Assembly: GCF_027988105.1 (NCBI RefSeq)
Contig: NZ_JAQJZJ010000003.1
Coordinates: 372,001 to 436,000 of the forward strand
Direction: 5' to 3'
Source: Pseudomonas aestuarii
GTDB lineage: Bacteria; Pseudomonadota; Gammaproteobacteria; Pseudomonadales; Pseudomonadaceae
Length of the DNA stretch: 64,000 nucleotides
Shown here in pieces: positions 57,479 through 64,000 of this stretch. Within the stretch, counting starts at the first letter, position 1. Each line of letters begins with the position of its first letter. The translations under genes were made by a program, and so were the position numbers. The notes under the pieces were generated by a model. It ran no database searches. It was not told the DNA's origin and was given only the letters and a program-made list of their open reading frames with translations.

Positions 57479-57584
57479 CGGCGAGCTGCTCACCGACGCC
57501 GAGCGCGCCGAACTGGCCTGGGCTGAATGCGCCGCCCAGGTCGACATGGTTTACCGCCACCAACAGCCGCGAGCCGACCCATGA
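57321..57584 (+). CDS. Rz1-like outer-membrane lipoprotein spanin (LysC-type), nested in Rz
   Basis: This 87-residue reading frame starts at GTG 57321, with GAGGGA 8 nt upstream. It lies in another frame than Rz, nested over its last half. The signal KILILGAGQASLCLMLLGGC ends at a lipobox (LLGGC), and the mature part is short and Pro-rich (CANDPPSPAPQLIEIG). This is the standard Rz/Rz1 architecture. It ends at ATGA, overlapping R. Confidence 0.82.
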   Translation: MKILILGAGQASLCLMLLGGCANDPPSPAPQLIEIGCPAVVPCVLPATSPAINGELLTDAERAELAWAECAAQVDMVYRHQQPRADP

Positions 57585-58114
57585 ACAAACCGCAAAGCCT
57601 GCGCGACCACCTGCTCGGCGCCATCACCGAGCTGCGCCACAACCCCGATCGCCTGATGGTGTTCGTCGACCAGGGCACCGTACGCAGCACCGCCGCCGCC
57701 GGCCTGTCGTTCGAGTACAGCTACAGCCTGCAGCTGCTGCTCACGGATTTCGCCGGCAGCCCCAATACGGTGGTGGTGCCGTTGCTGGCCTGGCTGCTGG
57801 TCAACCAGTCCGAGCTGCTCACCAACCTCGAGCTGGGCAAGGACTCGATCACCTTCGAGGTCGACGTGCTCGACAACGCCAAGGTCGACATGGCCATCAG
57901 CCTGCCGCTCACCGAGCGCGTGCTGGTCAAGCGCCAGGAGGACGGCCAGCTGCTCATCAGCTACCCGGGCGAGCCGCAATACACCGAGCAGCTGCCGGCG
58001 CAGACCTACCAGCTCTACGCCGACGGCATCCTCCAGGCCGAGTGGGAATCCGCTCCACCGACGCCGATCGGCGTCGACCTTGAGTCGCCACAAATCAAAC
58101 GGCCCGCGCCATGA
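57581..58114 (+). CDS. R: Prophage tail completion protein (P2 gpR-like)
   Basis: This 177-residue protein is placed between lysis genes and S, as in P2 (gpR 155 residues). Segments SLRDHLLGAI, FEYSYSLQLLLTDFAG and PLLAWLLVNQSELLTN are typical of tail completion R. It overlaps the Rz1 stop (ATGA) and the S start (4 nt). Confidence 0.86.
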   Translation: MNKPQSLRDHLLGAITELRHNPDRLMVFVDQGTVRSTAAAGLSFEYSYSLQLLLTDFAGSPNTVVVPLLAWLLVNQSELLTNLELGKDSITFEVDVLDNAKVDMAISLPLTERVLVKRQEDGQLLISYPGEPQYTEQLPAQTYQLYADGILQAEWESAPPTPIGVDLESPQIKRPAP

Positions 58115-58572
58115 GCGACATGCTCGATGACCTGGGCGACTGGCTCACCCCGCTGATCAGCCGCATCGAGCCGGCCCAGCGCGGCAAGCTGGCGCGCAGC
58201 GTGGCCCAGCAGCTGCGGCGCAGCCAACAGCAGCGCATCGTCGCCCAGCGCAACCCAGACGGCACGCCCTTCGCCCCGCGTAAACAGCGCAAGCTGCGCG
58301 GCAAGGTCGGGCGCATCAAGCGCAAGGCCAAAATGTTCACCAAGCTGCGCACCGTGCGCTACGTCAAGGCCAGCGGCAGCGCCAGTGCCGCCACCGTCGG
58401 CTTCGCCGGGCGCATCAGTCGCATCGCCCGCGTGCACCAGTACGGCCTGCGCGATCGCCCCGCGCCGGGCGCCAAAGACGTGCACTACGCCAAGCGCGAA
58501 CTGCTCGGCCTCAGCGCTGCCGAACGCGAAATGGTCCGCGACCAGGTCCTGCAGCACCTTGCCGGCACCTGA
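58111..58572 (+). CDS. S: Prophage tail completion/virion morphogenesis protein (P2 gpS-like)
   Basis: This 153-residue protein belongs to the phage virion morphogenesis family (gpS). Signature parts are RKQRKLRGKVGRIKRKAKMF and VGFAGRISRIARVHQYGLRD. It is the last gene of the O-to-S late operon. The dyad before V follows at once. Confidence 0.88.
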   Translation: MSDMLDDLGDWLTPLISRIEPAQRGKLARSVAQQLRRSQQQRIVAQRNPDGTPFAPRKQRKLRGKVGRIKRKAKMFTKLRTVRYVKASGSASAATVGFAGRISRIARVHQYGLRDRPAPGAKDVHYAKRELLGLSAAEREMVRDQVLQHLAGT

Positions 58573-58575
58573 CAC

Positions 58576-58598
58576 CCTGTAAGCGCCCGCGCTACAGC
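58576..58598 (+). promoter_or_regulatory. Late-operon dyad (Ogr-type site) before V
   Basis: CTGTA-N11-TACAG (TGT at 58578-58580, ACA at 58594-58596) lies 57 nt (centre to start) upstream of V. A CGCGCGAG motif follows 40 nt after the TGT, where a promoter core would be. Confidence 0.65.
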
Positions 58599-58643
58599 GC
58601 GCCACGGCTGCGCCCCTCGCGCGAGGGCGCCACCATCAACCCC

Positions 58644-59138
58644 ATGAACGATCTAGCCACCCTCGCCCGCCTGCTGGAAAACCTGATCCGCCTCGGCACC
58701 ATCGCCGAAGTGGACCACGGCGACCCTGCGCAACAGTTGCCGCCCCGCGTGCGCGTGCAAACCGGCACGCTGCTCACCGCCTGGCTGCCCTGGCTCACCC
58801 CGCGCGCCGGCGCCGACCGCGAATGGAACCCGCCCACCGTCGGCGAGCAAGTACTCCTGCTCAGCCCCTCCGGCCAACTAGCCAACGGCGTGGCCATCAC
58901 CGGCCTGTTTTCCGATCTGATCCCGGCCAACGGCGACCGCGCCGCCCTGCACCGCAGCACCTACCGCGACGGCGCCGTCATCGAATACGACAGCGCCGCG
59001 CACAGGCTCAGCGCCACCATCCCCGGCACTGCCGACATCACCACCACCGGCGACATCAGCATCACCGCCGGCGGCAACGTCAGCATCGTCGCGGCCGGCA
59101 ACTTCACCGTCACCGCCGCCCGCGTGGATCTCAACTGA
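58644..59138 (+). CDS. V: Prophage baseplate spike protein (P2 gpV-like), short
   Basis: This 164-residue protein has an OB-fold N-terminal part (VRVQTGTLLTAWLPWLTP, NPPTVGEQVLLLSPSGQ) and a short triple beta-helix (TADITTTGDISITAGGNVS in order). P2 gpV is 211 and ends with an iron-binding HxH apex. That apex is absent here. The next gene encodes a PAAR protein, which would cap the spike. Confidence 0.88.
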   Translation: MNDLATLARLLENLIRLGTIAEVDHGDPAQQLPPRVRVQTGTLLTAWLPWLTPRAGADREWNPPTVGEQVLLLSPSGQLANGVAITGLFSDLIPANGDRAALHRSTYRDGAVIEYDSAAHRLSATIPGTADITTTGDISITAGGNVSIVAAGNFTVTAARVDLN

Positions 59139-59431
59139 TGGCCGCCGTCACCCGCCTCGGCGACGCCTGCACTGGCCACGGCTGCTGGCCGCCGCGCCCG
59201 AGCACCGGCGCCTCGCCGAGCGTCTACGTCAACGGCATCGCCGTGCACCGCCAGGGCGACGCCTGGGCCGCACACACCTGCCCGAGCATTCCCGAAACCC
59301 ATGCCAGCGTGCTGGCCAACGGCAGCGCCACGGTGTTCGCCAACGGCAAGCCCTTGGGCCGCATCGGCGACCCGGTCGCCTGTGGCTCCAGCGTCGCCGC
59401 CGGCAGCGCCAACGTATTCGCGGGAGGTTGA
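59138..59431 (+). CDS. PAAR-domain spike-tip protein
   Basis: This 97-residue PAAR protein forms the sharpened tip on a gpV-type spike. PAAR-like repeats GDACTGHGCWPP, GDAWAAHTCPS and GDPVACGSS carry the His/Cys residues that would bind a metal. The ATG overlaps the V stop (TGATG). It lies between V and W, unlike in P2. Related tips occur in phages and type VI secretion. Confidence 0.9.
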   Translation: MAAVTRLGDACTGHGCWPPRPSTGASPSVYVNGIAVHRQGDAWAAHTCPSIPETHASVLANGSATVFANGKPLGRIGDPVACGSSVAAGSANVFAGG

Positions 59432-59433
59432 GT

Positions 59434-59778
59434 ATGAACAGGCACACCGGCCGCAGCATCACCACCCTCGAGCACATCGCCCAGTCGATCGGCGACATCC
59501 TCACCACCCGCATCGGCAGCCGCGTCATGCGCCGCCAGTACGGCAGCCAGTTGGTCGACCTCATCGACCAGCCCGGCAACCCCGCCACCCGCCTGCTCTG
59601 CTACGCCGCCATCGCCATGGCCGTGATGCGCTGGGAACCGCGCGTGCGCATCAGCCGCGTGCAACTGAGTGACGCCAGCATGGCCGGCCAGTTCGAGCTG
59701 ACCCTGGACGTCACCGTGATCGACAGCAACGAACAACAGAGCATCAGTATTCCGCTCAGCCTGGGGGCCATCGGATGA
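59434..59778 (+). CDS. W: Prophage baseplate assembly protein W (gp25-like)
   Basis: This 114-residue baseplate wedge protein is homologous to T4 gp25. RSITTLEHIAQSIGDILTTRIGSRVMRRQYG (in order) is the gp25/W signature. The start ATG at 59434 has GGGAGG 6 nt upstream. A TTG two codons earlier is rejected. It overlaps J. Confidence 0.92.
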   Translation: MNRHTGRSITTLEHIAQSIGDILTTRIGSRVMRRQYGSQLVDLIDQPGNPATRLLCYAAIAMAVMRWEPRVRISRVQLSDASMAGQFELTLDVTVIDSNEQQSISIPLSLGAIG

Positions 59779-60671
59779 GCCAGTTCACCGCCATCAACCT
59801 GGCGCTCATTCCCGCGCCCCAGGTCATCGAGGTCATCGACTACGAGCAGGTCCTCGCCGAAATGCTCGCCGACCTGGCCGCCCGCCTGCCCGAGTTCGAC
59901 ACCTTCCTCGAGTCGGATCCGGTGATGAAGCTCCTCGAGGTCGCCGCCTACCGCGAAACCGTGCTGCGCCAGCGCATCAATGAGGCGGCCAAGGCGGTGA
60001 TGCTGTCCTATGCCATGGATACCGACCTGGACCAGCTCGGTGCCACGTTCGGCGTCACCCGCCTCGAGGTCACCCCGGCCGACCCCGACGCCAGCCCGCC
60101 GACCGCCGCCGTGTTCGAGAAAAACAGCGACTTCCGCTACCGCATCCAACTGTCCCTGGAAGGGCTCAGCACCGCCGGCCCCGAGGGCGCCTACATCTTC
60201 CACGCGCTCAGCGCCGACGGCCTGGTGCTGGACGCCAGCGCCATCAGCCCGACCCCCGGCGAGGTGCTGGTCACCGTGCTCTCGCGTGACGGCGACGGCA
60301 CCGCCAGCGCCGAGCTGCTCGCCGCGGTCGAGGCCAGCCTCTCGGCCGAGGACGTCCGCCCGCTCACCGATTTCGTCCAGGTCCAAGGCGCCACCATCGT
60401 CCCCTACCAGGTCGAGGCCGCCCTGTACTTCTATGCCGGCCCGGATCGCACCGTGATCATGGCCACCGCCCAAGCGGCAATCGAGGCCTACACCGAAAGC
60501 CAGCACCGCCTGGGGCTCGACGTCACCCTCTCGGGCATCTACGCCGCCCTGCACCAGCCCGGCGTGCAGCGGGTGGAGCTGACCGAGCCAGCCGCCACTC
60601 TGGTCATCGATCGGCAAAGCGCCTCCTATTGCACCGCCATCGCCCTGACCGACGGCGGCCTCGATGAGTAA
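59775..60671 (+). CDS. J: Prophage baseplate assembly protein J
   Basis: This 298-residue protein is close in length to P2 gpJ (302). Characteristic parts are INLALIPAPQVIEVIDYEQ, LLEVAAYRETVLRQRINEAAK and MDTDLDQLGATFGVTR. It contacts W and I in the baseplate wedge. It overlaps W by 4 nt and I by 8 nt. Confidence 0.93.
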   Translation: MSQFTAINLALIPAPQVIEVIDYEQVLAEMLADLAARLPEFDTFLESDPVMKLLEVAAYRETVLRQRINEAAKAVMLSYAMDTDLDQLGATFGVTRLEVTPADPDASPPTAAVFEKNSDFRYRIQLSLEGLSTAGPEGAYIFHALSADGLVLDASAISPTPGEVLVTVLSRDGDGTASAELLAAVEASLSAEDVRPLTDFVQVQGATIVPYQVEAALYFYAGPDRTVIMATAQAAIEAYTESQHRLGLDVTLSGIYAALHQPGVQRVELTEPAATLVIDRQSASYCTAIALTDGGLDE

Positions 60672-61212
60672 CCTGCCCAGCCTCCTGCCCAGTAACGCCA
60701 CCGCACTCGAGCGCGCCATCGAGCAAAGCACCGCGCGCCTGGCTGAACTGGCTGTGCCGCTGCGCGAACTGTGGAACCCCGACACCTGCCCCGCCGAGCT
60801 GCTGCCCTGGCTGGCCTGGTCGCTGTCGCTCGACAGCTGGCAGCCCTACTGGCCAGAAGCGGTAAAACGCGCCCGCATCCGCCAGGCCATCGAGATCCAG
60901 CGCCGCAAGGGCACCACTAAGTCGGTGCGCGACGTGGTGGCCTCGTTCGGCAACGCCCTGGCCCTGCGCGAATGGTGGCAGCTCAGCCCCAAGGGCACCC
61001 CGCACACCTTCGAGGTGGTGCTCACCCTCGGCGCCGGCGTGCCCAACACCGCGGCCTACCAGCAAGACGTCATCGCCGAAATCGAGCGCACCAAGCCCGT
61101 GCGCTCGCACTTCACCTTCACCCTCGGGCTGGCGGCAACCGGCGGCCTCGGCCTGCAAGGCGCCGCCCGCCCGATCGTCTACCGCCGCCTGCAATGCACT
61201 GAGGCCCCCTAA
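60664..61212 (+). CDS. I: Prophage tail protein I
   Basis: This 182-residue baseplate protein matches P2 gpI (176). The signature is LPWLAWSLSLDSWQP, then IQRRKGTTKSVRDVVASFG. It overlaps J by 8 nt and H by one nt. Confidence 0.92.
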   Translation: MSNLPSLLPSNATALERAIEQSTARLAELAVPLRELWNPDTCPAELLPWLAWSLSLDSWQPYWPEAVKRARIRQAIEIQRRKGTTKSVRDVVASFGNALALREWWQLSPKGTPHTFEVVLTLGAGVPNTAAYQQDVIAEIERTKPVRSHFTFTLGLAATGGLGLQGAARPIVYRRLQCTEAP

Positions 61213-63029
61213 TGGCACTACTGATCACCATCACCGATGCCGGCCGCGCCGAAATCATCAACGCCGACAACACCGGCACCGGCCCGGTGGTCATCACCGA
61301 GATCGGCTTCGGTACCGGCCAGTACGCCCCCAGCAAGGCGCAGACGGCGCTGACGGCCGAGGTCAAGCGGGTCGGCTCGATCGCCGGCCAGGCGGTGGCG
61401 GCCGACACCATCCACGTTATCGCCAAGGATGAAGGCAGCGACGCCTACAACGTCGGCGAGTTCGGCCTGTACAGCGCCAGCGGCACCCTGGTCGCGGTCT
61501 ACTCGCAGGTGGCCGGCGCCGGCTGGATCATCCAGAAGGCCGGCGCCTCCACCCTGCTGCTTGCCGTCGACATCATTCTCGAATCGCTGGACGCCGCCAG
61601 CCTGAGCTTCGGCGACGTCACCTTCCTCAACCCGCCGGCCACCACCGACACCCCCGGCGTGGTCCAGCTGGAAGATAGCCTGATCAGCCCCAGCACCAGC
61701 AAGGCACTGACCGCCGCCCAAGGCAAGAAGCTGCAGGATGAAAAGGCGCCGCTCGCCAGCCCGGCATTGACGGGTACGCCCACCGCGCCAACTGCCGCGG
61801 CCGGAGCCAACACCACGCAACTGGCGACCACTGCGTTCGTGGCGGCTGTAAAGTCCCTGCTGGATGCGGCTATCGTCCTGAAAGCCCCACTGGCCAGCCC
61901 GGCATTGACGGGCACGCCAACCGCGCCGACCGCGGCGCAGGCGACCAACAACACCCAACTGGCCACCACCGCATTCGTCAAGGCCGCTATTGCTGCCCTG
62001 ATCGACTCCTCGCCTGGCGCGCTCGACACCCTCAACGAGCTGGCCGCCGCCTTGGGCGATGATCCGAACTTCGCCACCACCATGACCAATGCCCTGGCAG
62101 GCAAACAGCCATTGGCTGCGCGCCTAACGGCTTTTGTTGCTAATAATGGTTTCGGCTTGGGTGAGTCGGGTGGCGCAAAAGTCCGGCAGACTGATTTAGA
62201 TGCTATTACTACTGCCGGTTTCCATGTGGTTGGTGCTGGAGCGGTAGGCCTACCGCCAGGCCAGGGATCTGGATACCTTTGGCATCAGGATTGGGACGCA
62301 TCAACGACCTATCGGCGGCAACTTTATTTTGCAGTTTCATCGACACGTATTTTTATTCGTGTAATGAGCCTTGGTGTTTGGGGCGACTGGGATGAAATCG
62401 GCCGCCTGGCCAGTCCGGCACTGACTGGCACGCCAACGGCACCAACCGCTGTCGCCGGCACCAGTACCACCCAGCTCGCGACCACTGAGTTCGTACAGTC
62501 GGCGGTCGGGGTTGGCGTAGTAGCGCCCTTCGCACGAAGCACAGCCCCCAGCGGCTGGTTGAAAGCCAACGGCGCCACCATCAGCCGCTCCACCTATGCC
62601 GCCCTGTTCGCCGCTATCGGCACAACGTTCGGTGCAGGCGATGGATCAACCACATTCCAGCTGCCTGACCTGCGCGGCGAGTTCCTGCGCGGCTGGGACG
62701 ATGGGCGCGGAGTTGATCCTGGGCGCCAGTTAGGATCTGCGCAAAAGGGCTCCATCTACGGTATCGACACTGGCACAACTGCCAGCCCCAGCCCCGCCTC
62801 TTATGGAGTTAGGTCAAATATAGAAACCAACCCAACGGGTAACGCGGCACAGGCGCGGATTGATGTCGGGGCTGACGAAGACTTAGATGCAAGCGCCTAC
62901 CCTCAAGTAGCTATAACAGGCGTCCCCTCCACCGTCACTAACACCGATCTGAGTGCTGGGGCCGTCGCTGGCGTCGCTGGCGTAGCAAGACCGCGCAACA
63001 TCGCCCTGCTCGCCTGCATCAAATACTAA
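61212..63029 (+). CDS. H: Prophage tail fibre protein H with collar domain
   Basis: This 605-residue fibre has an N-terminal DUF3751/tail-attachment part (ALLITITDAGRAEIINADNTG, IGFGTGQYAPS). Three copies of a 34-residue repeat (LASPALTGTPTAPTA...TQLATTAFV) lie at about residues 179-212, 225-258 and 398-431. A C-terminal tail-collar domain starts near 436 (VVAPFARSTAPSGWLKANGA, FQLPDLRGEFLRGWDDGRG). Base composition drops sharply in 62,131-62,400 and 62,740-62,960, the presumed receptor-binding parts. Confidence 0.9.
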   Translation: MALLITITDAGRAEIINADNTGTGPVVITEIGFGTGQYAPSKAQTALTAEVKRVGSIAGQAVAADTIHVIAKDEGSDAYNVGEFGLYSASGTLVAVYSQVAGAGWIIQKAGASTLLLAVDIILESLDAASLSFGDVTFLNPPATTDTPGVVQLEDSLISPSTSKALTAAQGKKLQDEKAPLASPALTGTPTAPTAAAGANTTQLATTAFVAAVKSLLDAAIVLKAPLASPALTGTPTAPTAAQATNNTQLATTAFVKAAIAALIDSSPGALDTLNELAAALGDDPNFATTMTNALAGKQPLAARLTAFVANNGFGLGESGGAKVRQTDLDAITTAGFHVVGAGAVGLPPGQGSGYLWHQDWDASTTYRRQLYFAVSSTRIFIRVMSLGVWGDWDEIGRLASPALTGTPTAPTAVAGTSTTQLATTEFVQSAVGVGVVAPFARSTAPSGWLKANGATISRSTYAALFAAIGTTFGAGDGSTTFQLPDLRGEFLRGWDDGRGVDPGRQLGSAQKGSIYGIDTGTTASPSPASYGVRSNIETNPTGNAAQARIDVGADEDLDASAYPQVAITGVPSTVTNTDLSAGAVAGVAGVARPRNIALLACIKY

Positions 63030-63038
63030 GGACTAACA

Positions 63039-63788
63039 ATGGAAATCTACTGCGCCAACCCTCTCACCCGCGAATACCTCGGCCCGACCAACGCCGACCC
63101 TGACCCGCTGGAGGAAGGCGCCTGGCTGATCCCGGCCCACGCCTACACCGACGCGCCGCCGGATGCGCCCACAGGCCAGGCCGCCCAGCGCAGCGAAGAC
63201 GGCAGCGCCTGGCAGTTGGTTAATGACCAACGTGGCACCGTCTACAGCACCGCCACTGGCGCCGCACAGCAGCACACCGAGTTGGGCGAGCTGCCCGACG
63301 GGCTGACCAGCGAGCCGCGCCCCTCGGCCGACTACCAGTGGACCGGCAGCACCTGGGCGCTAGACGCCGAGCTGCAAGCGGCCAACCTGCTGGCCCTGCA
63401 GGCGAGCCTCTGCACCCAGATCGACGGCGCAGCAGACACCGCACGCGCCCAGGTCGCCGGCGACCCCCTGCGCGCAGTCGAGTACCAACTGGCGGCCAGC
63501 GAGGCGCAGGCCTTCAAAGCCGCCGGCTACCCACCCGAGGAAGTGCCGCGCACGGTGGCGGCATGGGTAATGGGTGACCGCACCGCACAGCAGGCCGCCG
63601 ACAGCATCCTGGTCGAAGCTGCGCAGTACAACGAGGCCCTCTACCTGCTGCGCGAAACCCGCCTCGGCGCCAAGGACCTGGTGCGCCAGGCCATGGCCGC
63701 CAACAACGTCGAGCAAGCCCAGAACATCGCCGCCGAAACCATCGCCAGCATCGAGGCCGCCGTCGCCGGCATCGGCAACAACGCCTGA
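63039..63788 (+). CDS. Fibre-associated phage tail protein (gpG position)
   Basis: This 249-residue protein has an N-terminal part with NPLTREYLGPTNADPDPLEEGAW and ADYQWTGSTWALD, as in many fibre-associated proteins. A helical C-terminal half (about residues 130-245) follows. It takes the place of P2 gpG, the tail fibre assembly chaperone, but sequence similarity to gpG is not evident. It may be an assembly factor or a second fibre part. It is 9 nt after H. Confidence 0.65.
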   Translation: MEIYCANPLTREYLGPTNADPDPLEEGAWLIPAHAYTDAPPDAPTGQAAQRSEDGSAWQLVNDQRGTVYSTATGAAQQHTELGELPDGLTSEPRPSADYQWTGSTWALDAELQAANLLALQASLCTQIDGAADTARAQVAGDPLRAVEYQLAASEAQAFKAAGYPPEEVPRTVAAWVMGDRTAQQAADSILVEAAQYNEALYLLRETRLGAKDLVRQAMAANNVEQAQNIAAETIASIEAAVAGIGNNA

Positions 63789-63807
63789 TCCCACCGGCAC
63801 CACCCGA

Positions 63808-63835
63808 AGCCCCGCCCCGTGCGGGGCTTTTTGCA
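63808..63835 (+). terminator. Rho-independent terminator after the V-to-G late operon
   Basis: The stem AGCCCCGC / GCGGGGCT has a 5-nt loop (CCCGT) and five T residues. It lies 20 nt after the tail gene and just before the FI promoter region. Confidence 0.9.
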
Positions 63836-63842
63836 TCTGCGC

Positions 63843-63864
63843 CCTGTAGCGCCCCCCGCTACCA
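63843..63864 (+). promoter_or_regulatory. Late-operon dyad (Ogr-type site) before FI
   Basis: CTGTA-N11-TACcAG (TGT at 63845-63847) is a slightly imperfect copy of the dyads before P/O and V. It lies 105 nt (centre to start) upstream of FI. CGCGCGCG follows 42 nt after the TGT. Confidence 0.5.
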
Positions 63865-63958
63865 GCCCCGCCGCTCGCCCGCCCATCGCGCGCGCGTCAA
63901 CCTACAGCCTCACTGGTCCCGTCAAACGCTCGCACACCCGCTACCCGCAGGAGCCACC

Positions 63959-64000
63959 ATGCCCGACTACCTTCACGGCGTCCGCGTCCTCGAAATCAAC
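63959..64000 (+). CDS. FI: Prophage tail sheath protein (P2 FI-like), N-terminal fragment
   Basis: The frame MPDYLHGVRVLEIN runs off the right edge. P2 FI begins MSDYHHGVQVLEIN, so the match is convincing despite only 14 residues. AGGAG stands 5-9 nt upstream. It is the first gene of the sheath-tube operon. Confidence 0.85.
   Translation, partial: MPDYLHGVRVLEIN

Noticed and set aside
1..64000. CRISPR array or insertion sequence
   Set aside because: I see no regular repeat-spacer series and no transposase-like frame with terminal inverted repeats.

Overview
The window is a Pseudomonas chromosome segment of high GC content. Most of it (about 1-47,700) follows the gene order I recall from P. 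aeruginosa around PA1833 to PA1800: sohB, a histidine phosphatase, an SCP2 protein, a phosphotransferase and an SDR, then nudC-fimL-crotonase-ldcA, dnaQ-rnhA-methyltransferase-gloB-mltD, nppA1A2BCD-fabI, and ppiD-tRNA-Asp-hupB-lon-clpX-clpP-tig. It is not P. aeruginosa itself. A pfkB-type phosphofructokinase sits beside ldcA, and a lysine-catabolism block (hglS, a DUF3422 gene, a LysR gene and amaB) lies where other genes are expected. That block has the order I recall from P. putida PP_5258-PP_5261.

Layout. 1-3,820: RND efflux genes muxA and muxB, the latter running off the left edge. 3,977-7,788: tpx, an AcuI/YhdH reductase, sohB and a histidine phosphatase. 7,848-10,236: lipid or acyl-CoA linked genes (SCP2, ACAD10-like phosphotransferase, SDR). 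10,380-15,304: a membrane protein, a TSUP permease, nudC, fimL and a dienoyl-CoA isomerase-like crotonase. 15,500-24,602: lysine and sugar metabolism (ldcA, pfkB, hglS, DUF3422, LysR, amaB) with a tandem ArgR-like site upstream of ldcA. 24,733-30,680: DNA replication and housekeeping enzymes, mltD and an HDOD protein. 30,818-39,028: the peptide/nucleoside-antibiotic ABC transporter and fabI. 39,091-47,580: the protein quality-control genes ppiD, hupB, lon, clpX, clpP and tig, with sigma-32-like promoters in front of lon and clpX.

From about 47,708 to the right edge the window enters a P2/phiCTX-type prophage. Its left end is marked by a 26-nt copy of the 3' end of a tRNA-Leu gene next to tig. 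About 650 nt further in is a P2-like cos candidate, followed by the late genes in P2 order: Q and P leftward, then O, N, M, L, X, lysis genes, R, S, V, W, J, I, H, a fibre-linked gene and the start of the tail sheath gene FI. No integrase, repressor or replication gene lies between the attachment site and Q. They are expected beyond the right edge, as in phiCTX.

Three intergenic regions that would drive the late operons (between P and O, before V, before FI) share a dyad of the form CTGTA-N11-TACAG, the third copy being imperfect. I read this as the binding site of an Ogr-like late activator. Additions to the P2 plan include a permuted papain-like protein between X and the holin, a separate PAAR tip gene after a short V, an Rz1 lipoprotein nested in Rz, and a 97-residue protein of unknown function between M and L.
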